Shown here piece by piece: positions 25,692 to 36,356 of a DNA stretch of 64,000 nt. The stretch is from Acanthaster planci. Lineage: Eukaryota > Echinodermata > Asteroidea > Valvatida > Acanthasteridae. The translations under genes were made by a program, and so were the position numbers. The stretch covers positions 596,622 through 660,621 of the forward strand of contig NW_019091428.1 in assembly GCF_001949145.1 (NCBI RefSeq), given 5' to 3'. How positions within the stretch are numbered: position 1 is the first letter of the stretch; every line of letters starts with the position of its first letter. The notes under the pieces were generated by a model, which was given only the letters and a program-made list of their open reading frames with translations, did not search any database and was not told the origin of the DNA.

Positions 25692-26228
25692 NNNNNNNNN
25701 NNNNNNNNNNNNNNNNNNNNNNNNNNNNNNNNNNNNNNNNNNNNNNNNNNNNNNNNNNNNNNNNNNNNNNNNNNNNNNNNNNNNNNNNNNNNNNNNNNNN
25801 NNNNNNNNNNNNNNNNNNNNNNNNNNNNNNNNNNNNNNNNNNNNNNNNNNNNNNNNNNNNNNNNNNNNNNNNNNNNNNNNNNNNNNNNNNNNNNNNNNNN
25901 NNNNNNNNNNNNNNNNNNNNNNNNNNNNNNNNNNNNNNNNNNNNNNNNNNNNNNNNNNNNNNNNNNNNNNNNNNNNNNNNNNNNNNNNNNNNNNNNNNNN
26001 NNNNNNNNNNNNNNNNNNNNNNNNNNNNNNNNNNNNNNNNNNNNNNNNNNNNNNNNNNNNNNNNNNNNNNNNNNNNNNNNNNNNNNNNNNNNNNNNNNNN
26101 NNNNNNNNNNNNNNNNNNNNNNNNNNNNNNNNNNNNNNNNNNNNNNNNNNNNNNNNNNNNNNNNNNNNNNNNNNNNNNNNNNNNNNNNNNNNNNNNNNNN
26201 NNNNNNNNNNNNNNNNNNNNNNNNNNNN
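25692..26228. other. Assembly gap (537 N)
   Basis: A run of N inside the first intron of ZNF2. Nothing can be read. Confidence 1.
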
Positions 26229-26559
26229 CGGGCTTTTTGGATTCATGAAAACAAATCTCCATCCAGGTCAGGGCACCAGACTACATTTGCTTTTAAATTT
26301 TTGTCGTTCACAGCTACATGTAGGATGCCGTTTTACCCAAAAATTTCTCTCAAAAACCAAAAGTCCTGTTCTCTTTTCTTTCTGATATGAAAGAAGATAT
26401 CACCAACAACTTGTTTAGATAAGTTATTTCGAAAAAGTAGAATTTGCTTTCTTATAATACTAGGAACAGAGTGCTAAAGGTAATGAACCCAGCTACAAGT
26501 ACTATGGGGCAGCGCAGACATCCGGTAGTTTCACAAAAAATACGGGTAGCAACCACACC

Positions 26560-26760
26560 GTGCCGGTGAAAACAACTGCAACGAGCATGCGCATACGTGC
26601 AGATCAAAGAATAAAGATTCAACCCGACCCTCGCACTGGCTGGTGCGTGGGTACATCGCCAAGATCGCTGTTTTCTCCGGCGCAGTATGATCTGCTGCCA
26701 TCTTGTTTTCACATAGACTCGAGTAAAAAAAGATGGCGGCCTCCATACTTCGCGAAAATT
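26560..26760. promoter_or_regulatory. Candidate CG-rich promoter with paired YY1-like motifs
   Basis: This 200-bp patch is richer in CG dinucleotides than its surroundings. It carries AAAGATGGCGGC (26729-26740) and, about 25 bp away on the other strand, CAAGATGGCAGC (26694-26705). Both match the AAGATGGCGGC-type YY1 site typical of animal core promoters. No convincing exon follows on either strand. It could drive a transcript inside the ZNF2 first intron, or be an orphan CG island. Confidence 0.3.
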
Positions 26761-27173
26761 ATTGGTTTTTCTTTGTGAATCTGGAGAAGATTTCAATGTT
26801 TCTCTTGCACAGTGACAGGTCTCAGGGGCCACACAAAATTTTCAATGTTTTTTAAATTTCGACTTTTTTTGAAATGGTGGGTGGGGCAAAGAATAAAAGG
26901 AAAATTGAAATTCATTTTTATTAGCCCATATGAAAATCTAGAAAAAAATTACTTTTCTGACTTGCCTGAAAAACATGGGCCCTTTTCCAATACTTGACTT
27001 GGGCTCCGTCTCAGGCTTCGTTCCCAAAACCAATCCCCGATTGTGGTTTTTTCCCTCCAAAATTGAACTTTTTTGGACTTGTTTTTGCTTCTGACAGCTT
27101 TTAGGCCGATGTCTGAGTGGGGAATACATGTACATGTAATTACTGGCGTCCGTATTTGGAACTCCTCCCCTTC

Positions 27174-27349
27174 AATACAGACGATTCACAGTAGCGCGCC
27201 TCCAAGAGTTTGAAACACATTTGCCAATCATGATGTGTGAAATCTGTCGACCAATGTCTGTTTGGAGAGGGTCGACAGATTTGGCGCATCGTGATTGGTC
27301 GATGCATTGCAAACTCTTGGTGGCTCAATATTGTGAATCGCCCATATTC
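27174..27349. mobile_element. Foldback (MITE-like) family 1, copy 2
   Basis: The same palindromic structure as 23395-23569. The arms read GCGCGCCTCCAAGAGTTTG and, inverted, GAGCCACCAAGAGTTTGC, with inner pairing through TTTGCCAATCA and GTCGACAGATT. It ends in GTGAATCGCCCATATT, matching GTGAATCGCCCGTATT of copy 1. It lies on the other side of the ZNF-relic block relative to copy 1, so the two insertions are independent. Confidence 0.8.
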
Positions 27350-27399
27350 CCACTGATAGTATACATGTACATATAATGTATGTACCGCAGGGGTCGAAC

Positions 27400-27665
27400 C
27401 ATTCCGATATGGCATGAAAGGATCCACACAGATGAAAGTCTTAACTTATGGAATTTGTTTTAATTAAATGGCGAGAACTTGCTATGACATGCGACGGGGT
27501 TATACCAATGAGAAAAACATTTACCTGTGATACTTGTGGCAGAGGGAGGATTTTTTTTCACTGAGATCCACATCATTGAGAAACCATTTCCTTGTGATTT
27601 TGGATAACAAGCTCATGAGACGACTGTAAACCTGTACATCGTATTTCCACCATCATCTATTAAAT
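27400..27665 (+). pseudogene. Relic C2H2 fingers, duplicate of the ZNF1 3' debris
   Basis: GAAAGGATCCACACAGATGAAAG, TGATACTTGTGGCAGAGG, GAGATCCACATCATTGAG and AAACCATTTCCTTGTGATTT are diverged finger-coding words in the same order as 22915-23110. Stops and a T-run insertion break the frame. Nothing here can be translated as a protein. Confidence 0.75.
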
Positions 27666-29245
27666 AGTCAGCTGTTTGGTCTGTGTTGATGTTGAAGTTG
27701 ACAATAATTTGAAACCAAGCCTTTAGGTATTGTTTTATGGTTGTTCAACAATATTCTTTTTGTGTACAGGAAACCATTCATATGATAAAAACTTGTGAAA
27801 ATGTGACAAGTATAACGTTGCTCGAGTGGAACTCAACTTACCCAGGACAATTACTTAGACGCGCAGTGATTTTAACTGGTGAAAGAGATTATCACTTCTT
27901 ACAAATGTGCCCCATACTTCTTGCAGACTGGCTCCATGAGGGCTCGAACGAAGACCATTTCATTATTTTTTACTGTCATGTAAAATGCTGATATCACTGT
28001 TTTATTGGAAAGCTCCCCAGCTTCGTAAAAGTATAGGTATGTAGTTTTTCAACACTTCATTTTTTGTCAGCCGTCCACACCTTGCATGTTGCCATATGTT
28101 GTTTGAAGAATATCCGTGGTTTCGAAAAAAAAATCGAATTTAATACTCTCAGCCAGTTGCTGTTATCTCCCATGGACACCAATAAAACCTTTACAGGTCG
28201 TGTCGCGTCGAGTCCGATCGTCAAGTACAAGCCACATAACCTCGAATTAAATTGGTGAACACAAAAATACATGTATAGACCAACTTGTAGAAATTTTCCG
28301 ATGATATTATTTAAAGAGCGTGTCCCAGAGAGTGAATATAGTCAGGAATACAGCTACTGTTACATCACAAACAGTCTGGTGAGACTCCATAATCCATAAT
28401 AGCCCTCTATGATGTGGGATGTGTAATGGGGTACCGACTAATTGTGACCCTAATTTGTTGAGTCTTAGCCTCTCAGACTAGTTCATACAGTACATGAATG
28501 TGTGGCTCAGCTGCGAATTCCGTGGCAACATTCCTTTGGGCGGCTCCATGCATTTTGGAGTATATGTTGCCTGTCAAAACGTTCCTTAGAAATAGTCTGC
28601 TGAAGGAAGCCTATCGGTCCAATTATTTTTACCACAAGTTTCACCTGTCTTACATACGACAGCACGTCACCCAGTTACCTGCAATGCAGATTTCCTGTAA
28701 TCTGATGGAACTATTGTTAAAGTTACCCTTGGAAGCAAGGCTCTTTCAAGCGCGTGTTCGTATCCATTCTGTTTTCGATGAAATGCTCTGATAGGCATGA
28801 ATGCCTAGTGGAACTGTATCACAGGAAGTTCTTTTCCATAGAAAGGTCTCTGTTCAAATGGGCACTCACAACTTCACAAGGTTCAAAAGGAACACTGGAT
28901 CGCCAAGCGGAACCCTCTTCTTTCCACTTTTGAGACACTCCCCAGTGCAAGTATAACCAATTCAGGCAAACTCATAATGGCAGTTTATGAGAAAGTGATG
29001 ATTACATGTAATCTTGAAGAGTATAACAGAAAAACCAGAAGGGGAAGAGAGTTGCTCTCTACAATCTATCTGAAAATTTGTCCTGTAGAACAGTTGAGCC
29101 ACCTTTGTTCTGGTTGCTGCATTGGGCACAGCTAGTGCTCATTGGTCTTGACTTCACAAGTCTGTTTTGAGGGCACTGCTTCGAGATGGTTAATATTAAA
29201 ACAGATATTTTATAGATCACAAAATTTGTGTTCCTACATGTACAG
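27666..29245. other. Intron 1 of ZNF2, conserved with intron 1 of ZNF1 at its 3' end
   Basis: From about 28850 to the acceptor at 29245 the sequence aligns with 21190-21586 of ZNF1. Shared words include GGGCACTCACAA, AAGGTTCAAAAGGAAC, and the pre-acceptor text around GGTCTTGACTTCA and TCTGTTTTGAGGGCA. The open frame at 28498-28791 (97 codons) is not recognised and is probably chance. No other gene is seen. Confidence 0.6.
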
Positions 29246-30758
29246 TTGGATGAAGTTCCTTGCAACAGATCATCTTTTGCCACCATGAGTCAGATCAGTG
29301 AAAGCGCCGATAAACATCAACTGCAGGCTTTGCAATCACAAGCATTGGTAATATGTGGCAAAGGTTTCTCAAAGAAGGATAATCATCAAAGCCAAAGGAG
29401 AGACCGAAACAAAGAGAAACGATTTCCTTGTGACATTTGTGGTAAAGCTTTCTCACAGAGATTCATCGTGGTACGACATCGCATGACCCACACTGGTGAG
29501 AAGCCATTTACCTGTAAGATTTGTGGCAGAGGCTTCGCAGGTAAAGGTAACCTGCGTCAACATGCGTGGGTCCATTTCAAAGAGAAAACATTTATTTGCA
29601 GCATTTGTGACAAACGCTTCTCAGATGGAAGTAGCTTGCTTCAACATGCAAGTGTCCAAACTAAGGAGCAAACATTTACTTGTGGCATTTGTGACAAAGG
29701 CTTCTCAGATAAAAGTAACCTGCTTCAACATGCGAGGGTCCACACCAATGGGAAAGCACTAACATGTGTCATCTGTGACAAAGGTTTCTCAAGAAAAGCT
29801 AATCTATTAAAACATACGAGGGTCTGCTACACCAATGACGTGCAGTTTTATTGTGATGTGTGTGGCAAAGGCTTCCTAAAAAGTCGGGGGGCTGCATGCT
29901 CACATGATGGTCCACTCCAAAGTGAAGCCATTTACCTGTGATGTCTGTGGCAAAGGTTTCTCAGAAGAATCTAATCTGCAAGCTCACTTTAGGTTCCACA
30001 CCAGAGAGAGACCATATCCTTGTGTAAGTTGTGATATTTGTGGCAAAGCCTTTGCAGAGAGAAGTTACCTGCGACGACATACGAGAGTCCACTCTAAAGA
30101 GAAGCCATTTGCTTGTGACATTTGTGGCAGGAGCTTCTCCACGACTGGAAGTCTTAAAGCACACGTTCGAGTCCACACGAAAGAGAGACCATTTCCTTGT
30201 GACATCTGTGGCAAAGCTTTTGCTCAGGATCGTAATCTTAAAAGGCACTTGAGTGTCCATACTCACGAAAAAAGGTTTACTTGTGACATACGTGGCAAAG
30301 GCTACACACGGAAATATACTCTTACAATGCACATCAAGGGCCACGGCAAAGAGAAGCCATTTCCTTGTAAAATCTGTGGCAAAGCTTTCACAATGAATAA
30401 TGGTCGTACCAGACACATGAGGGTTCACAGCAACGAAAAATCTTTATGTGAGACATTTTTGTCGTGTACTTACGAAACTTACACGAGAATACACATGAAT
30501 AAGGAGCCTGTTTTTTGTGACATTTGTGGCAAACACTTCGGAGTGAACCATCCTGGTACAACATTGAGACGACCAACACTGACTGAAAAGTCTACCACAG
30601 GAGGCAAATCCAAAACCTCACATGTGGTTCCATGTGCAGACCAAATCACGTTTTGTTTGCCGTCAGTTTCTCAGCTATTTTATATAACAGGTTTTGCCCT
30701 TACCCAACGTATATTAATAGATAGTTTTCTAATAGCTGATAGTTTTCTCAGCTATTAG
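29246..30758 (+). pseudogene. ZNF2: poly-C2H2 gene with a one-base frameshift
   Basis: The exon starts after the acceptor TACAG|TTGGATG, as in ZNF1; the ATG at 29285 has a Kozak context CACCATGA. The protein follows ZNF1 finger by finger. In finger 6 a run of six G (29886-29891; five in ZNF1) shifts the frame and ends the first ORF at 29941. The second frame, open to 30758, carries the rest of finger 6 and fingers 7-12 plus a 13th lacking its His pair. Other damage: finger 3 lost its second His (QHASVQT), finger 5 reads HTRVCYT, and finger 11 lost its second Cys (CDIRGKGY). Accumulated ligand losses suggest decay, but the homopolymer shift could be a sequencing error, leaving a functional ZNF1-like gene of about 12 fingers. 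By family it would bind DNA in the nucleus. Confidence 0.75.
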
Positions 30759-31339
30759 AGCATTTCGTGGCACGTGAACTGGATGGTTTGTATTCAAAGA
30801 GGATAGAAACTAGCGGAATGCCAGCGTGCATTTCTGAAAGTACACGGGACTCTTTAAATCGCATTTCTGCAATGAAGTGTTTTTAGGTGATGGGTCCTCG
30901 TTAGTGAATATGAAAATTGAAAGGGAAATGAAAAAAATGAGGAGATGATGAGCTTATACGATATGTGTGTAAAAACGTGTATTTTTCCTGAAGTAGAGAT
31001 ATTTTTCGCTGTTTCTTACCTAAAGACAGCTAATTGCAGCCCTGTCGCCAGCTTCAGGCATTAACGGGGAAGGGGGGGGAACAGTACAGGGGCCACATGA
31101 CCGTGAACCGTGATAGTTTTCATGCTTATCCACCGCCGGCTAACTGGTCTTCAGTCCTATTCCAATCAGGAAAGCAGCCACTTATAGATTGTGCCAGAGC
31201 GGAGCAACGTCGGAACCTTATTTGAGGACGCTTGCTTTGAACACTTGCTCTATGCTTCGAAGCAACCTCTTTGCGGTCGTTGTGTCATTCAGGAAACAGT
31301 CGTCGGCATATGAGCGCAGCCCACATGTTTCCTTCACGC
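30759..31339. other. Intergenic DNA after ZNF2
   Basis: No gene is seen. The word GGAAACAGTCGTCGGCATATGAG near 31290 recurs near 38645 and resembles part of the ZNF promoter segment at 25390, so this is probably an eroded copy of the duplicated upstream block. Confidence 0.5.
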
Positions 31340-32440
31340 CTTCCTCAGTTTGGTTTTGCTTATTGTTCAGGGCGTACACTGGAACGCCAGTGAGTTTTTG
31401 TGATAGAAACGAAACGTTTGATGGATTATTTTGTGAGTCAACATCTCTTAAGTAATCAGGTGCATGTATGCAGTAGCCTTTTTCAACCAGTGAAAATTTC
31501 CTTTCTTCGTGCAAATCAAATCATGATATTCTTGCAATTGGGGTTTTCCCAAGAACGTGAAACACATAAATATGAAGCCAGCGTTGATTAAGGCCATCCT
31601 GATGGTCGTAAGCTTGCAAAAGTTGTTTAAAGCCAGATTCACGAACTTAAAAATCAGGTTCGCTGTGATTTTATTCTGTCACAGCAATATACATTGCTTA
31701 ACCGAAAGTGCATTTGATATTCGAATAGTGTAGGGTTTATTGGTGTCGATGTAATCACTTTATGATACATGTATGCCAAGAAGGAACGATACTCACTGTA
31801 ATGAAGCTGTTGCATGAAACGCAACAGCTTCATTACAGTGAGTATCGTTATTTTACAGTCTCTTTTAAAAAACTTCTGCACGTTTGCTTGATCTTGTGTG
31901 TCGTTACAAATGTCCATTGCGAATATATAATGTGGGGTATATCTTCAGGAAGACCCCAACACGAAATATTTTCAACGGTTTATGTTGTACTTTGTTTGCA
32001 AGACGCAGTGCGGCGTCTCCATGTGAGACTATGGCATGCGCAAACATCGAACACTATACCAGCACGAAATGGGAGAGAGGGGTACCCCCCAACAAGACCA
32101 ATCCCTATACAAACTCCAGTCTATCGTCACTTAGCACATCCCCCCTAGATGTCTGAAAAGAATTCCTGAGGTACCAGTATAACAATGACCAACACAAAGG
32201 CGGGGGGGTTGTCTCCGCCTCATTATCTTGCACATATGAAGCTTCATATGTCGAACACTGGCCACGGCTCTCCATTGCTCCCTCTTTTAATCAGAATTCG
32301 AAGCCGTATCGCGGGAGACAAGACCAGATTACGGCTACCCCTGTCATGGGCCGCCCCATAAAACCCCATGTATCAACTAAATTGATACACCAGCAGTGCT
32401 GGGTTAACGTGGGTGAACCTATGTGCCAGCTGTCGAGTTA
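31340..32440. repeat. Duplicated upstream segment of ZNF unit 3
   Basis: Collinear with 18940-19735. Relative to that copy it has extra sequence near 32050-32250 and the palindrome at 31785-31849. An open frame from the ATG at 31762 (128 codons) corresponds to the doubtful ORF at 19310-19681; I do not call it as a gene because the frames drift between copies. Confidence 0.8.
31785..31849. repeat. Perfect 29-bp inverted repeat with 7-bp loop
   Basis: The left arm (31785-31813, starting AACGATACTCACTG) is the exact reverse complement of the right arm (31821-31849, ending GAGTATCGTT); the loop is ATGAAAC. The paired segment upstream of ZNF1 (around 19320-19365) has a sequence similar to the left arm but no second arm. 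The palindrome therefore arose in this copy, most simply by template switching. It could fold as a small hairpin RNA. Confidence 0.9.
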
Positions 32441-32473
32441 ATTGATCCCCATTATATAAAACTATTGAGGTCA

Positions 32474-32524
32474 ATGGCAAGATGGAGTCGCCGTTGTTGG
32501 AAGGATTTCTTTCTCTTCCCAAAT
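32474..32524 (+). promoter_or_regulatory. First coding exon of ZNF3 (17 codons)
   Basis: ATG GCA at 32474 opens 17 codons (MARWSRRCWKDFFLFPN) that end at the donor AAT|GTAAGT. ZNF1 has the matching start (ATG GCG) and the matching end (FFPN before GTGAGT), both in phase 0. A YY1-like CAAGATGG overlaps the start codon. The large finger exon of ZNF3 no longer has an open phase-0 leader to join, so this exon may be a remnant. Confidence 0.5.
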
Positions 32525-32711
32525 GTAAGTGAACTCATGGTGAATTAGCTGTATGATCGACCATGGCACCACCGCCATTTGACTCATTACCTCTTCCTGA
32601 AACATGCAGTGGGTGCATCAGACAATTTTAGGATTATTTGGGGTGCAGTGAGGGTATTGATGGTAGTATATCACACGTTCGTGCAGCTTTCTGCCTCCAC
32701 AGATTCAGCCA

Positions 32712-33058
32712 TTTGCGAGTTATTTTGAATAAAATCGTGTGCACTGAGTTATCTGACTGTACATAAACATAACGATTTGAATTCCCTAGGCTAAAGACAC
32801 TGTTTCTATACCTCGTGATTCGGGGCAAGCTTTCGCATAGCGACCACCATCTCTGGAATGGACTGGTTCCCTTGTGCCCTTCGTATCCATTGAGAACAGT
32901 GTACATGTTCTGTTGCAAGGCGTCTCTTATGTAACTAAGCAAAACCTTGCCCCGAATCACGAGGTATAGCAGCAGTGGTTTTAGTCGGGAAAATTCAAGT
33001 TATGTTCACGTGAATTTAAAGAACTCTGCGAACAGATTTGGGTCAAAGTTAATTTGCA
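32712..33058. mobile_element. Foldback family 2, copy 1
   Basis: Inverted-repeat arms of about 130 bp flank a central single-copy region. The left arm contains CCTCGTGATTCGGGGCAAGC; the right arm contains its inverse, CTTGCCCCGAATCACGAGG. Outer parts also pair (AACGATTTGAATTCCC with GGGAAAATTCAAGTT). There is no coding capacity. Related copies are at 33084-33290 and 37739-38058. Confidence 0.75.
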
Positions 33059-33083
33059 GAAGGCTTATTGCAAAGGTTACCCC

Positions 33084-33290
33084 ACTTGCAATCCATTGAG
33101 AACAGTGTACATGTTCTGTTGCAAGGCGTATCTTATGTAACTAAGCAAAAGCTTGCCCCGAATCACAAGTTATAACAACAGTGGTTTTAGTAAGGAGAAT
33201 TCAAGTTGTTATGTTTACGTGAATTTACAGAACTCAGTGTACCGGATTTGGGTCAACGTCGCAAAAGGCTTATTACATGTCCTTCATGCT
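33084..33290. repeat. Foldback family 2, right-half copy
   Basis: Repeats the centre and right arm of the neighbouring element: CATTGAGAACAGTGTACATG, then CTTGCCCCGAATCACAAG, ending GCAAAAGGCTTATTAC. The left arm is absent. It lies directly beside copy 1, so it is a tandem partial duplication. Confidence 0.75.
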
Positions 33291-34204
33291 AGTAGGAAAC
33301 CCATTAACAAGGCCCCCTTATTCTTTCGTCGATATTTGGCGTTTGATCCCTTCTTTACTCCTAAATTAGAAAGAATATCCAATGACGAAATCGAATAACT
33401 ACTTTTGTTTTTCGAATGCTCATGTGAGGAATCGTTGCATTTAAAAACGAATTTAATTTGGCCATGTGTAACATGGAAAGACTTTTTGCCGAAATTGGCC
33501 GGCGGAACACGTAGTAGTATCACGCAATTAGCAAGGGGCAAGTCTCCCATTCACGTTGTGCCTTAAACAACAAACGTCACGATCTTCTCTGCCGAACTCG
33601 TTTGCTCGAGGAAGACGGTAATTCGATACGTGTAGGTGTACGATACACAAAGACCAGTGTTCCCGTTGTGACTGCTCCGGTTCCAGAGGAACACTGTAAT
33701 TAGTAGAACGTCTATTATTTTATTTGTCACCACAAAGGACAATATCAATAAATACACAAAAAGAACAAGATGACAAGAGCTGAGAAAGCGAACTTTAATC
33801 ACTGTTATGTTACCAGCAACGTTCTGAGCAGCGTATGTGTCCAACATAAGAGTCTCACGGACTGTTCCCTTAGACCAGTGAAACATTCCAACATAACCTT
33901 GTAACGTTCCGAAAGATGGGTCCAACGGAACGTTTCTGTTTGTACTGTTGAGATGTTCCGTAATGCTAATTTAATCTACATAATTATGTACTCCACCCTG
34001 CCACATAGGAATTTGTTTTTGGTTCCTGCTAAAGCAGACAGTAAAACTCAAACGTAGGAGGAGGTTCACGCGCTAAATTTTACCCTACAAAACAGAGAAA
34101 CGGCAGCCACTCGTGTGGTTGGTGCGCAGTGGTCTGGACATCATTATCCTGTTTTGGTTTAACTTGTTTTGTATGTGTTTACTTCTGTTAATAGAGTGGC
34201 TGCA
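33291..34204. other. Rest of the presumed ZNF3 intron
   Basis: No gene is seen. From about 33830 the text (GAACGTTTCTGTTTGTA, GATGTTCCGTAATGC) resembles the intron before ZNF4 near 41100 (GAACGTTCCTATTTGTA), consistent with duplication of the unit. Confidence 0.5.
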
Positions 34205-34505
34205 AAGTCTTTAAGAGAGGTCCTTTTCAACAAGAGTGAGTCGGTTCAGTGAAAGCTCCAACGAACCTCAAGAAGAGACACTGCAACCACAGGCATTTGT
34301 TACTTGTGGCAAGGGCTTTTATCACAGTGGCAGTTTTCAGTCCCGCGAGAGTCCATATTGAAGAGAAGCCATTTAACATGACAGGCTTCCCGGAAATGGT
34401 CACCTTCAAAAACACATAAGGGTCCACATCGATGAGACGCCGTTGACTTGGGACACCTGTGGCAGAGGTTTCTTTCTGATAGGCTACTTACCGACACACA
34501 CGAGG

Positions 34506-36356
34506 ATGAACACCGAAGAAAAACCATTTCTTTGTGGCATTTGTGGCAGGGCTTTCCCGAAGGAAAGTGACCTTATGGGACATACGAGGGTCCACACGGA
34601 TGAGAAACCATTTATTTGTGACATTTGTGGAAAAGCCTTTTCCAACAAAAATTACTTTGAGCTACATATGAGGGTTCACACAAACGAAAAACCATTTCCT
34701 TCTTACATTGCCGGCAAATCCTTTTCACGCAGAAGTAACATGCGACGTCATACGAAGGTCCACACAAAAGAGAAACCATTTCGAGGTGGCATTTATAATA
34801 AAACCTCAGAGAATGGTGTCCTGCGACGTTATATGGGGCTGCACAAGGAAGAAAAACAATTTCCCTGTGACTTTTGTGGCAAAAGATTCACACGGAAGTT
34901 TAATCTTCAAAGACACGTGATGGTCCACACCAAAGAGAAACCGTTTACTTGTGACATCTGTGGCAGTGGGTTTTCCCAGAAAAGCAACTTATCAATCCAC
35001 AAGAAACGCCATACCAAAAAGGAACCGTTGCCTTGCGATAGTAGCTTCAAAAACCTTTCAGACAGACGTTACAAACGACGTCATACGAGGACCCATACAG
35101 CAGAGGAATTATCTTGTGAAACATGCTTCTCGCAGAATTATCATCTGAAAAGACACATAGGGGTGCAAGCTGAAGAGAAACAGTTTTCTTGTGACATTTG
35201 TGGGAAAGCTTTCTCAAACATAAATTACCTGAGACGACACACGAGGGTCCACACAAACGAGAAACCCTTTCCTTGTCCCATTTGTGGCAAAGCCTTCTCA
35301 CACAGAAGTAATATGAGACGTCATACGAAGATCCACACCACAGAGAAGCCATTCCTTGGTGGCATTTGTGACAAAACCTCAGAGAATGGTGTCCTGCGAC
35401 ATCCTACGAGAGTACATGCCAGAGGAAAATCCTTTTCTTGTGACATTTGTGGCAAAGGTTTCACACGGTACTTTAATCTTCAAAGACACTTTTGGGTCCA
35501 TTCTAAAAAGAAACCATTTACATGTGACATCTGTGGCAGAGGTTTCTCCCAGGATAGCAACTTATCACAGCACATGACGCTCCACGCTGATAAGAAACCA
35601 TTTTCTTGTGACCTTTGTGGCAAGGCCTTCTCAAACAAAAATTACCTTAAGCAGCATACGAGGGTCCACACTGGAGAGAAACCATTTCCATGTCATATTT
35701 GTGGCAAAGCTTTCTCACACAAGTATAACATGCAACGTCATACAAAGGTTCACACAACGGAGAAACCATTTCCTGGTGGCACATGTGGCAAAACGTTCTC
35801 GGAGAGTAATGTTCAACGACATTATAGGAGGGTTCACACAAAAGGAAAAACCTTTCTATGTGACATTTGTGGCAGAAAATTCACGCGGTATTTTAATCTT
35901 CAAAGACACATTAGGCTCCATACCAAAAAAAGACCGTATTCCTGTCACCTCCGTGGCAGAGGTTTCTCCCAGAATAGTAAATTATCAAAATGCATGAGAG
36001 TCTACAGAGGACAGAAACTGTTTTCTTGTGACAGTTGTGGCAGAGTATTTTCACGGTATTTCAACCTTCAAAGACACATGAAAGTCCACACCAAAAAGAA
36101 ACTGTTTACTTGTGGCATCTGTGGCAGAGGTTTCTCCCAGAAAAGCAACTCATCAGAACACAAGAATGTTGTCACTGATGAGAAATCCGTTTCCTGTAGC
36201 GTTTGTAGCAAAGCCCTCTCAAACGGAAATTACCATGGGCGAGGAAAGAGAACACCATTTCCATGTGGCATTTGTGGCAAATCTTTTGCGCTGAATTCTA
36301 CTCTTAAAAGACACACAAAAGTCCACACCACCGAAATACCTTCCTATTACTTGTGA
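34506..36356 (+). CDS. ZNF3: long C2H2 zinc-finger array with decayed leader
   Basis: An open frame of more than 630 codons; the first in-frame ATG is at 34506 (start MNTEEKPFLC), giving 616 aa. The counterpart of the ZNF1 start has mutated to GTG (about 34232), and the leader finger at 34260-34505 contains stops, shifts and a Trp in place of Cys (TWDTC). About 22 finger units can be counted, of which roughly 13 keep all four zinc ligands. Several others share the same defect: units containing SENGV lack the first Cys (FRGGIY, FLGGIC). The array repeats in blocks of five fingers keyed by SNKNYL, SHRSNM, SENGV, TRYFNL and SQ-SNL. Linkers are mainly HTKEKP, HTNEKP and HTTEKP. It could still encode a DNA-binding protein if translated from 34506 or from another upstream exon; otherwise it is a young pseudogene. 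Confidence 0.65.
   Translation: MNTEEKPFLCGICGRAFPKESDLMGHTRVHTDEKPFICDICGKAFSNKNYFELHMRVHTNEKPFPSYIAGKSFSRRSNMRRHTKVHTKEKPFRGGIYNKTSENGVLRRYMGLHKEEKQFPCDFCGKRFTRKFNLQRHVMVHTKEKPFTCDICGSGFSQKSNLSIHKKRHTKKEPLPCDSSFKNLSDRRYKRRHTRTHTAEELSCETCFSQNYHLKRHIGVQAEEKQFSCDICGKAFSNINYLRRHTRVHTNEKPFPCPICGKAFSHRSNMRRHTKIHTTEKPFLGGICDKTSENGVLRHPTRVHARGKSFSCDICGKGFTRYFNLQRHFWVHSKKKPFTCDICGRGFSQDSNLSQHMTLHADKKPFSCDLCGKAFSNKNYLKQHTRVHTGEKPFPCHICGKAFSHKYNMQRHTKVHTTEKPFPGGTCGKTFSESNVQRHYRRVHTKGKTFLCDICGRKFTRYFNLQRHIRLHTKKRPYSCHLRGRGFSQNSKLSKCMRVYRGQKLFSCDSCGRVFSRYFNLQRHMKVHTKKKLFTCGICGRGFSQKSNSSEHKNVVTDEKSVSCSVCSKALSNGNYHGRGKRTPFPCGICGKSFALNSTLKRHTKVHTTEIPSYYL

Noticed and set aside
25629-26262. ORFs of about 200 codons across the first gap
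   Set aside because: Almost entirely N; not sequence.
28498-28791. 97-codon ORF in the ZNF2 intron
   Set aside because: No recognisable family, not conserved in the matching intron of ZNF1, no splice context.
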